The position numbers and the translations under genes were made by a program. Shown here piece by piece: positions 1 through 11,154 of a stretch of 64,000 nt of DNA. The notes beneath the pieces are model-generated. The model searched no databases. It was not told the origin of the DNA and saw only the letters and a program-made list of their open reading frames with translations. Numbering within the stretch: the first letter of the stretch is position 1; each line of letters begins with the position of its first letter. Source of the DNA: Gonatopus flavifemur. Lineage: Eukaryota > Arthropoda > Insecta > Hymenoptera > Dryinidae. Location: positions 48,008,001 through 48,072,000 of the forward strand of contig JAFFJZ010000002.1 of assembly GCA_018340375.1 (NCBI GenBank). The letters run 5' to 3'.

Positions 1-210
1 AGAAACTTGAAAGATTATACGCCTGAATGTACGTCAGCCCAAATACGAGTATCCTTCCAACGTCCTCCCAGATAACACTCCTGAAAGAGTTCTTTATGAA
101 TTCATTCCATTAATTCTGAACTCTTTTAGAACTCTTGTGCCATCTAGACTAAAGTGACTGTGTCGAAATCCAATATTCCGAAATTTCATGTGTCGGAATA
201 TATTATATTG

Positions 211-367
211 ATCCAAGCTTGGATGCTAAGCGTTGAACATTGTTATCATCCCAGACATAAATCTAATTTGGTATCAATGTTGGTAACCATGCGAGGCCCA
301 ATGTTGATTAGCATTGGCTCAAGCTTGGCACCAAGCTTGGTACATTTGTCAACGCATACCTGGGTAG
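211..367. repeat. Dispersed repeat, CCAAGCTTGG-type, copy 1
   Basis: This stretch matches 62,801-62,957 in the same orientation almost base for base (shared blocks such as TTGTTATCATCCCAGACAT and CAAGCTTGGCACCAAG). Both copies end in a TATCTGGGTAG / TACCTGGGTAG terminus. The copy near 62.8 kb is the right part of an element with GCTACCCAG inverted ends, so this is probably the right end of a related element. Its left end may be at or before position 73, where CCCAGATAACA occurs, or outside the window. No coding potential was seen. Confidence 0.7.
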
Positions 368-612
368 TTATTGACGAGTTTTGTAACGCTCAACGAGTCA
401 GATATTAGACACTTGTAAGTACCTCGCCAGAACCCTACAAGACACTTGCAAGTGTCTAGTTTTTGGCTAGTTAAGCGTTACAGAACTCGTCAATTATTAG
501 AGCATTTCTACTATGGTAGAATCACGGCTAGAATTCATCATGTTAACCCGGTATACTATAAAGCCAGTGCATCGAAGAAATAATTTTGCTGCCGCGGTGA
601 AGTGGCTAGTAC

Positions 613-750
613 GGACACGGACAGCCATTGAATCAGCTCTTGCAACTGAATGTTGGCTGTCATGGCAAGTACATTGGCTATAAAAGCAAGTTTTTTTTGC
701 TGTAATAACTAAAATTCAACTGCAGGAGCTAATTCAATGGCTGTCCGCAC
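613..750. mobile_element. Hairpin MITE
   Basis: Two inverted arms of about 30 bp (GGACAGCCATTGAATCAGCT at the left, AGCTAATTCAATGGCTGTCC at the right) bound about 75 bp of loop. The left arm overlaps another inverted pair: 580-620 mirrors 1,587-1,627 (TGCTGCCGCGGTGAAGTGGC against GCCACTTCGCTGCGGCAGC). An older, larger inverted element may therefore span 580-1,627 and hold the elements between. Superfamily unknown. Confidence 0.6.
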
Positions 751-756
751 AAAAGA

Positions 757-912
757 AAAAATTAGTCACCACCACTCCAAATTAGTTCCAGCAACTAGAT
801 ATAGATGTACATTTTTGGATAACTAAAACGGCTGTGAGCTCAACTAAATTCAAATTTAATTTTCCTGAATTTAGTTGCACTTATTGATTCAGATTTACTT
901 TGACTACAGATT
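757..912. repeat. Dispersed repeat copy A, paired with 11,004-11,154
   Basis: The sequence shares long blocks with 11,004-11,154, including TTAGTTCCAGCAACTAGATA and CTCAACTAAATTCAAATTTA. The similarity continues past the element at 922-1,036, so the 11 kb copy acts as an empty-site control for that insertion. Low coding potential; superfamily not identified. Confidence 0.75.
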
Positions 913-921
913 TCATCACCG

Positions 922-1036
922 CCCTGGTAAAGAAAATTGATCTGGAAATCTCTGAATTCAACTGGAACACTCTGAATCTCACTTAAAAACTTTGAAAAAC
1001 GCTCCATTGAAAACCTGTGAAATTTTTCCACCAGGG
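922..1036. mobile_element. CCCTRGTG-family MITE (element A)
   Basis: A 115-bp element with ends CCCTGGTAAAG and TTTTTCCACCAGGG, flanked by a direct CG (920-921 and 1,037-1,038). Comparison with the empty paralogous repeat at 11 kb (ACCG-GCTTCTAT) shows that only the element and one CG were added, which supports a 2-bp target duplication. Inside it carries TCTCTGAATTC and CTCTGAATCTC, the same motif that is amplified in element B at 2,459-3,391. Confidence 0.75.
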
Positions 1037-1103
1037 CGACTTCTATGTTTTTATTACTCAGCACTAATTCACACAAGTAACTTCAATTGATTCGGTTAAA
1101 TAA

Positions 1104-1238
1104 TAGTATATTACGCACCTAGAGCAGTAAAATAAGAAATGTCCCAGATCACATGTAATTGTCGGCCGAGGCGAAGCCGAGGCTGACAAACATGTGATCT
1201 GAGCATTTCTTTTTTACTGCCCGAGGTGTGTATACTAT
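1104..1238. mobile_element. Hairpin MITE, TAGTATRTTCACCT-type, copy 1
   Basis: Ends TAGTATATTACGCACCT and AGGTGTGTATACTA are inverted. Inner arms GCAGTAAAATAAGAAATG and CATTTCTTTTTTACTGC, then AGATCACATGT and ACATGTGATCT, pair across a GC-rich loop. A shorter relative lies at 1,516-1,583. Confidence 0.65.
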
Positions 1239-1328
1239 TTTTCTCCCCGACGGAGCCGGAAAGTGGCAACTTCGTTTTGGCCGGCGGGCAGGAAGTTGCC
1301 ACTTTCCGCCCGGAGGGGAGAAAATTAT
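1239..1328. mobile_element. GC-rich hairpin
   Basis: Arms TTTCTCCCC...GGAAAGTGGCAACTT and AAGTTGCCACTTTCC...GGGGAGAAA pair across about 25 bp. It directly abuts the preceding hairpin. GC content is well above the surroundings. It may be part of a compound element with its neighbours. Confidence 0.5.
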
Positions 1329-1515
1329 TTTTTGCCACACCTGCACTGAAAGTTGATGTTTTCTGACCTATTTTTAGGGGAGAAAGTGCTCAATTCCGAG
1401 CGAATGTATCACAGCGGAAGGAAAATACCAACTATTCTTTCGATTTGAAATATGCATATGGAATATTTTGTATGTAATTATACAGATAATTTGCACTCTC
1501 CTTGCAGTTGTGGGA

Positions 1516-1583
1516 AAAATAGTATGTTCACCTCGGGGAGAAGTGGGAAATTTTATCCCCTTGGTGGACAATATACTATTTTT
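1516..1583. mobile_element. Short hairpin MITE, TAGTATRTTCACCT-type, copy 2
   Basis: A 68-bp hairpin with ends AAATAGTATGTTCACC and GGTGGACAATATACTATTT. The ends resemble those at 1,104-1,238, so both probably belong to one family; this one has almost no interior. Confidence 0.5.
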
Positions 1584-2458
1584 CGGTGTGTGCCCGTGCT
1601 AGCCACTTCGCTGCGGCAGCTAAATTACTTTTTCCGTGTGATGGGCCACATCTTGGCCAGTAATAAGGAATCAATCAATGGCCATTCAACGCGAGCTACA
1701 CATTGGCCGGTCATCAGCTGTGTTCCATTACCAGGCCGAGCAGAAGCGGGCAAAAGATTATGGTCAGGTTTTGAACGGTTTCTTTCTCAGGTAATCCAAG
1801 CAAAAACTGAGAAATTTTCTGTCTGGATAAGTGCGAAATTGCCAAACTGAGGGGTTACATGCAGTAACTCGACAGGCGCTCGAACACGTTTCGGGAGACC
1901 AGTAGAATGAGAAAAAAAATCGTCAAAATGAGAAATAAAAAATATACCCTACTAGAACTCATCAAAACACACATTTTCCTCAAATAATATTTCTCCTCTG
2001 CCATCAATCGTTTGTGAGATAAAAATTAAAAAGTGAAAATTTTGATTCCCTCAGAATCAATACAATTCAAGTTATATTTTGGAATTATTCGGCGAAAAGT
2101 TATTGAAATTACTTGAAATTTGGTGTACAGCTTCAGTAATGATCAAGTAACTTGTTAAAAGATCTTCTCATACAATGGATATTTAATGATAAACAAATGA
2201 TGTTGAGAACACACGCTCGCGAGTTTCCACGGAAAAAAGTGTCGAGGAACTTGTTCATTTGGAAAAACTCGAAGCAATAAAGTTGTTCATCAATATTCGG
2301 AGAAGTTTTCTTGAAATTCTCAGATCAGTCGGGTGAAAAATAAGGGAGATATTGAGCATTGTTCACAATGGCGCGACTTACTTATGAACCGTCGAGCATA
2401 TAGCACCGTGTATCGTAATTCGGTAGCATTGCCGTGACGGTAAGAGAGACACACCATT

Positions 2459-3391
2459 CCCTGGTAAAAAAAAATCTCTCTGAATCTCCCTGTATTTTGG
2501 GACAAATTTCAGAGAGATTCAGAGTAATTCCAGAGTAATTCAGAGGAAGTTAGAGACTTTTCCGATAGTGATACGTTCTGAATTCTTCAACTTTCCCTGA
2601 ATCTCTCCGCATATCACTGAATCCCTCAGAATTTTATATATTTCAATTTTAAAGCTTCCTCTGAATCTCTCTGAATCTCTCTGGATTACTCTGAATCTTT
2701 CTAAATTCCTCTGAATATTTCTAAAAAATTCCACGCACAATTTTCCCTCATTTATCTTTCTCTGGAAGTCTCTGAAACTTCCAGAAAGCTTCTGAAACGC
2801 AGGACCAAGAATTGTACTGAATTAATTCCTCTGTGAATTCCCCAGACCCCCCCCCCCCCCGATCTCTCTAAATTCCTCTGAATCTTTCTGAAAAATCACA
2901 CGCACAATTTTTCCTAATTCACCTGTCTCTGTGAGTCTCTGACACTCCCTGAATACCTCTAGAATCCTGAACCAAAAATTTAGCTGAATTAATTCCTCTC
3001 TGAATTTCTCTGAATTCCTCTGAATCTCTCTGAATTACTCTCAATCCTTCTAAATTCCTCTGAATATTTCTGAAAAGTTCTACGCACAATCTTCCTGAAT
3101 TCATCTATCTCTGAAAGCGTCTGACACTCCTTGAACGCCTCTGAAATGCAGGACCAAGAATTTTACTGAATTTGTTCCTCTCTGAATTTTCCAGAATTTC
3201 CCTGCATCTCTCTGAGTTCCTCCGAATTTTTCTGAATCCTTCTGAAAAATTCAAAGCACAAGTTCTCTCAATCCACTAGTTTCTGAAACCCTCTGAACCA
3301 CGCTGAATTGCTCCGAATTTCTCTGATTCTTTCTGAATCTCTCTGAAACGTGGAATTTTCAGAGAGATTCAGGAAGATTTTTTCACCAGGG
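2459..3391. mobile_element. CCCTRGTG-family element B with TCTCTGAAT arrays
   Basis: A 933-bp element with ends CCCTGGTAAAAAAAAATC and GATTTTTTCACCAGGG, flanked by TT on both sides (2,457-2,458; 3,392-3,393). Nearly the whole interior is a degenerate array of the 8-11 bp unit CTCTGAATYTCTCTGAATTC, plus longer units of about 300 bp (compare 2,660-2,960 with 2,880-3,260: TTCCTCTGAATATTTCTRAAAA recurs in pieces, as does the CTGAAACRCAGGACCAAGAA block). No coding capacity. Subterminal short-repeat arrays are typical of CACTA-type transposase-binding regions; that link is inference. Confidence 0.7.
2847..2860. repeat. Poly-C tract
   Basis: A run of 14 C residues inside element B. It is a likely slippage or sequencing-error site. 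Confidence 0.9.
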
Positions 3392-3508
3392 TTGCAGGCA
3401 GTGCTCAATATCTTGCTTATTTTTCACTCGATTGATCTGAAAATCTCAGGAAAACTCTTGACACTTCTTTCCGTGGAAATTCGCGAGCGCGTGTTCTCAA
3501 CAGTATTT

Positions 3509-3616
3509 CCCAGCAAACACAACCCCTGGCGTTTCAAAGGAGCAGTGATGGCTCCTCACCGGCATCGTTGGCCCATCAATGGCCCATTGAAACGCCAGTA
3601 ATTATTGTTTGCAGGG
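3509..3616. mobile_element. CCCAGCAAACA MITE, copy 1
   Basis: A 108-bp element with inverted ends CCCAGCAAACA and TGTTTGCAGGG and inner arms TGGCGTTTCAA / TTGAAACGCCA. It is flanked by TT. The mirrored, uninterrupted arm near 2,200 (CAACATCATTTGTTTATCATT) gives the empty site. Relatives lie at 61,574-61,684 and, degenerate, near 36,100. Confidence 0.8.
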
Positions 3617-4790
3617 TTCTTTATCATTAAATATCCATTGGATGATGAGATCTTTTGAGAAATTTGACCCATCATAGTTGTCTTTACTTGAAGCTGTATA
3701 CCAAATTCCAAGTCATTCTAATAACTCCTCGCTGAGTAATCGCAAAATATAATCTGAATTGTATTGATTTTGAGGAAATGAAAATTTTCAGTTTATAATT
3801 TTGATTTCATAAACTATTGATGGTAGAGAAAAATCTCTCGGATCAGATCTGTAATGTGTTCGAGCGCTTGTCGAATTATTGCATGTACCCCCCAATTGAA
3901 CCATCTAGATTGGAAATTTTCGTCAGTTTTTGATAGGATATCACAGTTTGTGAACTACAAACAGAATTGCCCCAGAAGTTCCTATTAGTTTCCAACGGGG
4001 TATTCCAATTTGAACATTACAGACTAAACCGGGTAGAAAGTTCGTCAGTTCTTATCTGGACACGGTGTAAGAAGAATAGGCGATGCAACTTCAATTCAGC
4101 GGTGTGATTATTTTATGCGGTTTATTCATTCCGCCAGATATAGCGGGGTACCATCACTGGTAGGTAAATGTAAACAAAAACGCTGCCCCCATACACAAAC
4201 ATAACCCAAACTGCTTCAGAAGTTTTTAATTTAATAATACATGTAAAATTGTATTCATTCAGATCTGAATCACTATGGGAGTTATATTTCAAAAAATTTG
4301 CAAAATCTTCTAATCTTGTGTACATGACTGCACAATGTGTAAGAATATTTTTGTGAACGTGTTGTTGAATCGTTTATTCAAATAATTTTTGAATAGAATA
4401 AAGAAACATTGCAAAATGAGTATTTACACTCTGTTTATGCAATTCATAATCCGTATTTTTAATTCTTTAGCATTAAATTTTTATATATTCCATTAGATTT
4501 GAATTCCTCCATATTCATTTTGGAATACATTTTAAAGAAACGTTCAAACTTTGAATTTAATTCACAATTTTCATGTATTAACTAACTGAGATCATTTTTT
4601 CTTCTCTTTATTTTGTTTTTTGATATCTTGGTTGAATGTTTTAATATATTGACGCATTCTCAAATTAATATAACAATAAATGCAATAAGAAATCACATTT
4701 CTTATTATATGATAGGGAAGCAAAATATTTGGAATGGTGGAGGTTATCAATATGTGTAAACATGCCGCCATTACTGTTTACAAAAATCTA

Positions 4791-7130
4791 ACCTAGTGAA
4801 AATGGAGAATAGGAATGGATTGGAATGGATTGGAATTCTATCCAACTGAATCCATTCAAATTCATTTCCATGACGCCTATTCCAAGATGAATAAAAAGTC
4901 TATCCAATACAATCCAAACTTCATTCTAATATAATCGTATTCATGGGAGTGTAAGGAAATTCAATACATTTTTATCCATTCGAATCTGTAATCCATCTCA
5001 ATGTTGAATTCAGTATATAATTTCTATCGCATGTTATGAATTTCCAAGTCATGGTCATTCAATCCATTTTTATACTGATTACGATATAGACATTGAATCC
5101 GTTTTAATGATTTTTTATTCCCTATCCATTTCAATCTTGGATTCGGAATACGATTTTTTTTCAATTGGATTCCTCAAAACCGATGATCTGCATGGATTCC
5201 AAGTGAAGAGAAAATCCTATTCAATTCAATTCGAATTTCATTCCAATATAACTTTATTCATGAACGTGTAACAAAATTTAATACATTTTCATCCATTTGA
5301 ATCTTTATCCTCCTTAATCCAAAATTCGGTATATAATTTTTGATCCATGTAATGAATTTTCAAGCCGTCATCGTTCAATCCATTTCCATACTGATTACGG
5401 TATAGACATTGAATCCATTTCAATCATTTCTAATTTTTTCTAATTTCAATCTTCCTAGTTTTTCAATCAAATTCCTGAAAACCTTTAATCGGTATGGATT
5501 CCAAATGAAGAAAAATTCTATACAATTCAATCAAAATTTGATTCCAATATAACTTCATTTTTGAAAACGTAAGAAACTTGATTACATTTGTATTCATTTG
5601 AGTCTTCAATTCATTCCCAATCCTGAATTTCATTACATGGAATAAAAAGTATACACTATAGAATCTCGCAATAGAAATGTTACCCCGCTCTCTTCAACGC
5701 ACGGCAGAAACCGTGAATGAAAAAGAAGAAGAGTTGTGTCATTGCGAGATTCCATTGTATACAGAATTCAGGATGAGAAAGAATTGAAGATTCAAATACA
5801 TACAAATAAATCAAATTTCATTGAATTTTCAACAATCCACTTGTATTGGAAATGAAATTTGGATTGAATTGGATAGGCTTTTTCTACACTTGGAATCCAT
5901 ACAGATTATTGGTTTTCAGGAATTCGATTGAAAAATAATCGTATTCCGAATCTATGATTGAAATGGATAGGAAATAAAAAATGATTGAAACGGATTCAAT
6001 GTCTATACCGTAATCAGTATAGAAATGGATTAAATAATTACGGCTTGAAAATTCATTACATAGATCAAAAATTATATACCGAATTTTGGATTAAGGAGGA
6101 TGAAGATTCAAATGGATAAAAATGTATTAAATTTTGTTACACCTTCATGAACAAAGTTATATTGAAATGAAATTTGGATTGAATTGGATAGGATTTTCTC
6201 TTCACTTGGAATCCATACGGATCATCGGTTTTAAGGAATCCGATTGAAAAAGGAACGTATTTCGAATTTCAGATTGAAATGGATAGGGAATGAAAAATAA
6301 TTGGACCGGATTCAATGTCTATACCGCAATCAGTATGAAAATGAATAGAATGATGACGACTTGAAAATTCAATACATGGATCAAAAATGATATACTCAAT
6401 TCAGTATTCGGAAGGATTAAAGATTCAAATGGATTGCATTTTCAGGAATACAATTATATTAGGATCAAATTTGGCTTGATTTGGATATGATTTTCATTCG
6501 TCTTGGAATAAACGTCACAGAAATAGATTCGTATGGTTTTAAGTTAATAGAAATCCAATTCATTCCTTTTTCGATTTCCAATAGAGGATTATGGTGATTA
6601 TAGACGCACTTTATCCAGGCCATAACATGTACTCTTGTACAGCAGCGTAGGTTAAGCGTTAGGTAGTTGATAGAAGAGGTTAAGCGTTGAGTAGGCAGGT
6701 TCGGTATTCGGATGGGTGGTCGGTTGGTCGGTCAGTTACGGTGAAAAATAGGTAAATGAAAGATAGCACGCACGGTAGATTTTCAGTGTTTGAAACTTCC
6801 ACATTTCTCGCCAATAGACCATCATCAGACACCAAAATTAATTTTTTTTCTACTTTTCATGCATTGAAATGGATGGAGCAAATACTTATCCTTGTGAATA
6901 TCAAAAAATGGTGCAGAAAATGACATTGAAAGTGGATATAAATTAATACTAAGTTCATCCAATTTCGTGTCGGATTTTTCCTTTTCCTAATCCATTTTTG
7001 TGGATTAAAATCGATAAACCAGATTCCTATTCAGGTCAATGTCAAAAAGCGGTGCAGCAAATGACGTTGAAAATGGAAAGAAGCGAATACAAATTTTTCT
7101 ATCCATTTCTATCCTCGATTTTCACTAGGG
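4791..7130. mobile_element. CCCTRGTG-family giant foldback (element C)
   Basis: A 2,340-bp element with ends ACCTAGTGAAAATGGAGAA and TCCTCGATTTTCACTAGGG and a TA duplication at 4,789-4,790 and 7,131-7,132. Each arm contains about three tandem units of roughly 300-317 bp (left starts near 4,880, 5,197 and 5,497; right arm mirrored near 5,880, 6,185 and 6,495). Each unit has an ATGGATTGAAT-rich stretch and a conserved TACTGATTACGRTATAGACA block. A pogo-like MITE occupies the centre. 6,590-6,850 is extra, non-mirrored DNA with GGTTAAGCGTT and GGTCGGTTGGTCGGTC, and 6,900-7,080 has a direct repeat GGTGCAGMAAATGAC. No coding capacity. Confidence 0.75.
5654..5757. mobile_element. Pogo/Tigger-like MITE, copy 1
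   Basis: A 104-bp element with ends CACTATAGAATCTCGCAAT and ATTGCGAGATTCCATTG and TA on both sides. Same length and internal layout (ACGCAMGGCARMAACCGTG) as 21,338-21,441. The CAGTAGAATCTCGC style of end and TA duplication resemble known pogo/Tigger termini; the assignment is inference. Confidence 0.7.
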
Positions 7131-7312
7131 TATGTCCTACATAAACGACATCTGAGAACGAGAACTGTAAACCGAATCAAATAATCACATCCCCACCACT
7201 GCAATTCGACGAAGTTCGATCACCTATTCTTCTTACACCATATATCTGGATTACTCAAGACGGAAACCGTTCAAAACATGACAACAATTCTTTTCCTGAT
7301 TCCACCTGGTAT

Positions 7313-10300
7313 GTCTAGCGGGGAACCTGGAAGTCAAGTGATTGAGATTATCGGGATTACCAAGATCTGAGCAAAGCGAGTTGTATTCAGATTACAAACA
7401 TGTGAGCACAATGAGTATTGTTGAGGATACCAAAATACGAGCGTTGTGAGCACCATATAAATGACAGAAATACGAGCAAATTGAAGCTTCGATTTTTGTA
7501 TAAAAATGTGAAATCTCTTGATCGTCGATTTTTCCTGTAACAACTCATAATAAAATTTGCAGCCAAATGGAATGCCGAGTGCGTGTAATCTATATTTCAT
7601 CAGTTCCGCTGATAAAATGATGCAAACTCTCGACCACCTTCTTAGCAAAATTGCTTTGAGTATTTACAAGGTTTCTAGTGGAAAATTACAGACCTGTAAG
7701 TGCCTTATAAGTATTTCGGAAGTTGGCTGGTTTTTCGCTAGTGCAGTTCATTCTGGGCGAATCACCCTCTGTATGTACATTACAACGATCGGATGAGCAA
7801 TTCGAGGATGTATTTGTGTACATACACAACACGCACTAATCAACCAATAATTACTCGGCTAATAACTTCAAATGGAGTTTGCATGGCAAACAAGCAATTG
7901 GAATTCGGATACAAATACCTATTGTTTTTTTTCTTACTTGTGACCTCTCTGATGCATATAAATTTGGAAATTAATGAGTTTGAAGTGATAACAATTTTAT
8001 AAAGTAAAAATAAGATTTACAATTCCCAGACTTCTAGATTAGCACACCAGTCGAGGTGAAATTCCTTTGGGTTTATCATAAAACATTGTGAAAATTCTAA
8101 TTGTTAATCCTGCGTTTCGAATTATTATTCCAGTCGATTACAGCATGGATCACTTTTTTTCATCTCCAACGATTGAATTGGCTTGTACAATAGAACGGGT
8201 TTCAAAATCAATATTGCAACTCCATCGTTTCACAAAAACCGGAGTATTGACGACAAAAAACATGATTGATTTTTCATACTTTTCAATGCACGTTTCCCGA
8301 GAGTGTATTCAGTTGAAGAGTTTTACGTGCCAAGGGCATTTTTCACGCACACTCACAGTTATTATCGAGAATCCAAAAAAAAAAGTCGTCTCTCGGAAAT
8401 TTCGAGTTTCATCTTTTGATTTTAATCTTGTTTTCGTTAGGAATGTTCAGTGTATAAAATGATTCGGAAGGAACGTTAGGGAAATAAAGCAATACGAAAC
8501 GAAAATTTCATTTGAAGTTCTAGTGAAGTGAGAAATGCTCAGAATGGAAGCAATGATCACCCAAGAGTAATCCTTGCTCACTCGTTTGCGAATTCAGAGA
8601 TAGGTACGTGACGCGCTCTACGGATTTCTCCTCTCGCGTTTTACAAGGTTTTAACACCGTTTTGGGTGGTATATCTCTCGCTTCGGCTTCATAATACATT
8701 CTTAAGCATCGCTCGCTTGCTCACTCGTTCGCTCGCTTTTCTCTTTCATCTTCAAAACCCTAATTAACTTTGATAATTATGTATACGCTCGGCTAGTAGG
8801 GCTTTATAGTTGGAAGGGAATGAGAAAGAGAGGGTTCGCAGAATACGAGCAGGAGCAATGGAGATGAAGAACCGTGTAAAGTGCAGTTAACTTTGCTTGG
8901 GAGCCTAAAATGAACACATGGGGAATAACGGTGTCTTCTTTTGGTACAGATGATCGTGGCAGGATTGTCTCCCTCCCTGTAGTAAACCGTATCTCTATTT
9001 CATATTCTCGTATCGCAGATATGGATATGAATATCTTACGAAGGATTGTTCTGTCCGGTTATATGTCAGGGAAACTTTTCAATTATTGAGACGTCTCGAC
9101 AGTATTCGGGAACGTACAATGGTTTTATTCTTCCTTTGATTGAATTAGATTTTAATATTCTATGCCCACAGACGTGTCATCATTTTCATATTATACGATG
9201 TTGGGGTTTTCTTGGGATTTTCAAGAGAATTTCCATTAATCTTAATTATGCGTAGGCTGTTTGTGGAATGTTTTCGGTGCCTAGGCAGAAAAGAAAAGCT
9301 TGTCACGTTCATTGCGTTGGATAGTGGAAATTGATGTTTCTGTCAACACCAAGGAGGAATTCATGTTTATGGAAATGCTTGCGCTAGAGAAAAATTGTAT
9401 ACTTTCGCAGGCGTTACTACTGGGTCAAAATCAAGTATGGTGTGGCAACATTGTATTTTTTCCAGTTTTGAAACGTGGATCTGCTGGATTCAATATTTCG
9501 GATCTGTGTTTGAACGTTCAGCCAATCTCACCTTGCTAATCTCGGGGCGAAAGTAAAACTGGTTCAGTTATCGCTCGTGCCTCGTGCATGATGGAAGCTG
9601 CTATTTTATTACGTAAAAATAAAGTTCGTGAGATATGTTATCAAAAGGGTGTAGCTGTATACAACGAAAAACAATCCACAAGAATAATCAAGTTTTTTTC
9701 AAATTATTTATTGTTATAAAATCGATAAGATCTCATTAAGAGAATCTTTTGTCATGAAATTTTAACATATTCAGATGAATTCTATTTTGAAAAACGATTT
9801 CTCGCTCCTAATGTCGTTTCATTGAGGAATAATCACACACATTTGAACGACAAGAAGTCAACGTCTACTTCAAATGATTTTTCCTCCTTCTATGAAGATT
9901 TTCTCTCAATGTACCAGATTTTATGAATTTTGCCTTTCTTTTGCGAAGAGAGAACGATAAACTTCGAAATGATAGCGTGTGGATGTATACGTATCTCCTA
10001 GGTGTAATGACGGAATGAAACTATTACCACGATGCTGTGTAATTCACCCAGTACGCGAGTTAATGAAACCATGGTACTGCTACCTTCGTGTATTTGTTGG
10101 AAAGTTATATTTGATACTGGTGTGTAATGGTATACCGCAAACGAAGTCTCTGCTAGAATTTGACATTTCATGACAGACAGTTCAGAGACGTTAATCTTCG
10201 TCAAATTTAGTATAAGCTTGTTAGCGGGAGTCAAACGATGAACATCTTATGGATCGAAGACACCTGCGATATGCATTTTTAAATGACTATGATGAAAGTA

Positions 10301-10377
10301 ATTCTCATAAGTATAATAGAGGAAAAGGTGTTCGATAAAGTTGAAGGCAAAATTGGAAACATTATCTTCTCGATTCA
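7313..10377. other. AT-rich stretch without identified gene
   Basis: Several reading frames of 60-124 codons occur, but none shows a recognisable domain or paired splice sites. A GCTCGCTTGCTCACTCGTTCG-like low-complexity patch lies at 8,708-8,740. No clear transposon ends were found. It could be host intron or intergenic DNA. Confidence 0.5.
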
Positions 10378-10610
10378 CACAGACAAAAAAATCTAGGAAC
10401 TAGTGCATGAGCATCGATCACGTATCAGTCGCAAGAAGTTTCACCGGTTTATTCCGTAGAACTCCTTGGAATCAGAGTATGAACCTATGCGCTTATCGCA
10501 TTGCCTCATGAGGATGAGCGGGTAAGTTCATGCTTTTATTTCAAGAATGTCTTCTTGCGATTGATATGCGATCGGTGCTCTGCGCTAGTTCCTAGATTTT
10601 TTTCTCCGTG
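10378..10610. mobile_element. CAC-G family hairpin, CA duplication
   Basis: A 233-bp foldback: ends CACAGACAAAAAAATCTAGG and CCTAGATTTTTTTCTCCGTG, flanked by CA on each side (10,376-10,377; 10,611-10,612). Arms extend to GTCGCAAGAAG / CTTCTTGCGAT. Non-coding. Confidence 0.75.
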
Positions 10611-11003
10611 CAGGTAATCGGGACGGAAAAAACGGAATAGTTGCAGCGTATTTGATTTCCGTCCATCTGAGGAGCTACTCCGTAATCAGGACAAATATCT
10701 CGTTAGTTGGCTGAACTATTATAGTATTTGAGCTGACTAGCGTGAATACCTCGTTCGTTACAATCTATTCCCGTTAGCTGTACCACCCACTTTTGTAGTA
10801 GTTGCTGCAACTAGCCCTTTTTTTCTATGTGTATTTTGTTTTCAGGGCCATGGTAAAAAAATTTCTATGAATCCTCAATAATTTTGAATATTTTCCAGAA
10901 ATCCAAAGAGTATAAAATTCCTGCGAATAGCTCCCATTGTGGCAATAATCATAAACTTATTATGAATACTTCGAATTCAAAGTCAGTTCTTTACCGAAAA
11001 ATA

Positions 11004-11154
11004 TAATTAGTTACCCTTGCTTCAAATTAGTTCCAGCAACTAGATACAGTTGTTGATATTTGGATTACTAAAACGTACGTTGGCTCAACTAAATTCAAAT
11101 TTAATTTCTCTGACTTTATTTGCTGTTACTAATTTGAAGTTGCCTTTACTACAG
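11004..11154. repeat. Dispersed repeat copy B
   Basis: Partner of 757-912. It lacks the 115-bp insertion and reads straight through TTACCGGCTTCTATTC, giving the empty-site reference for element A. Homology continues to about 11,190. Confidence 0.75.

Larger units (their letters stand above)
3933..7245. mobile_element. Inserted inverted-repeat segment interrupting the outer foldback
   Basis: The break is defined by the outer palindrome: CAGTTTTTG ends at 3,932 and CTGGATTAC resumes at 7,246, while these two are adjacent in the left arm (about 1,795-1,815). The insert has its own inverted arms, 4,046-4,127 against 7,165-7,243 (GGTGTAAGAAGAATAGGCGA and its complement). Element C lies within it. 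4,128-4,790 is plain AT-rich DNA in which I see no gene. Confidence 0.5.
1725..7312. mobile_element. Large foldback complex (outer palindrome)
   Basis: Left arm 1,725-2,362 is repeated inverted at 3,399-3,932 and then, after an interruption, at 7,246-7,312. Examples: GACAGGCGCTCGAACACG at 1,872 against TGTTCGAGCGCTTGTC at 3,858, and TTTTGAACGGTTTC at 1,769 against GAAACCGTTCAAAA at 7,264. The right arm is split by about 3.3 kb of inserted DNA (3,933-7,245). Element B sits in the loop and a CCCAGCAAACA MITE sits in the right arm. Removing the insertions leaves a foldback of roughly 1.4 kb. The outermost ends (TACCAGG / CCTGGTA) are approximate. Confidence 0.6.

Noticed and set aside
1452..1850. 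132-codon open frame
   Set aside because: Covers a hairpin MITE and part of a foldback arm; no protein family recognised.
8088..8462. 124-codon open frame
   Set aside because: No recognisable motif and no splice context; not supported.
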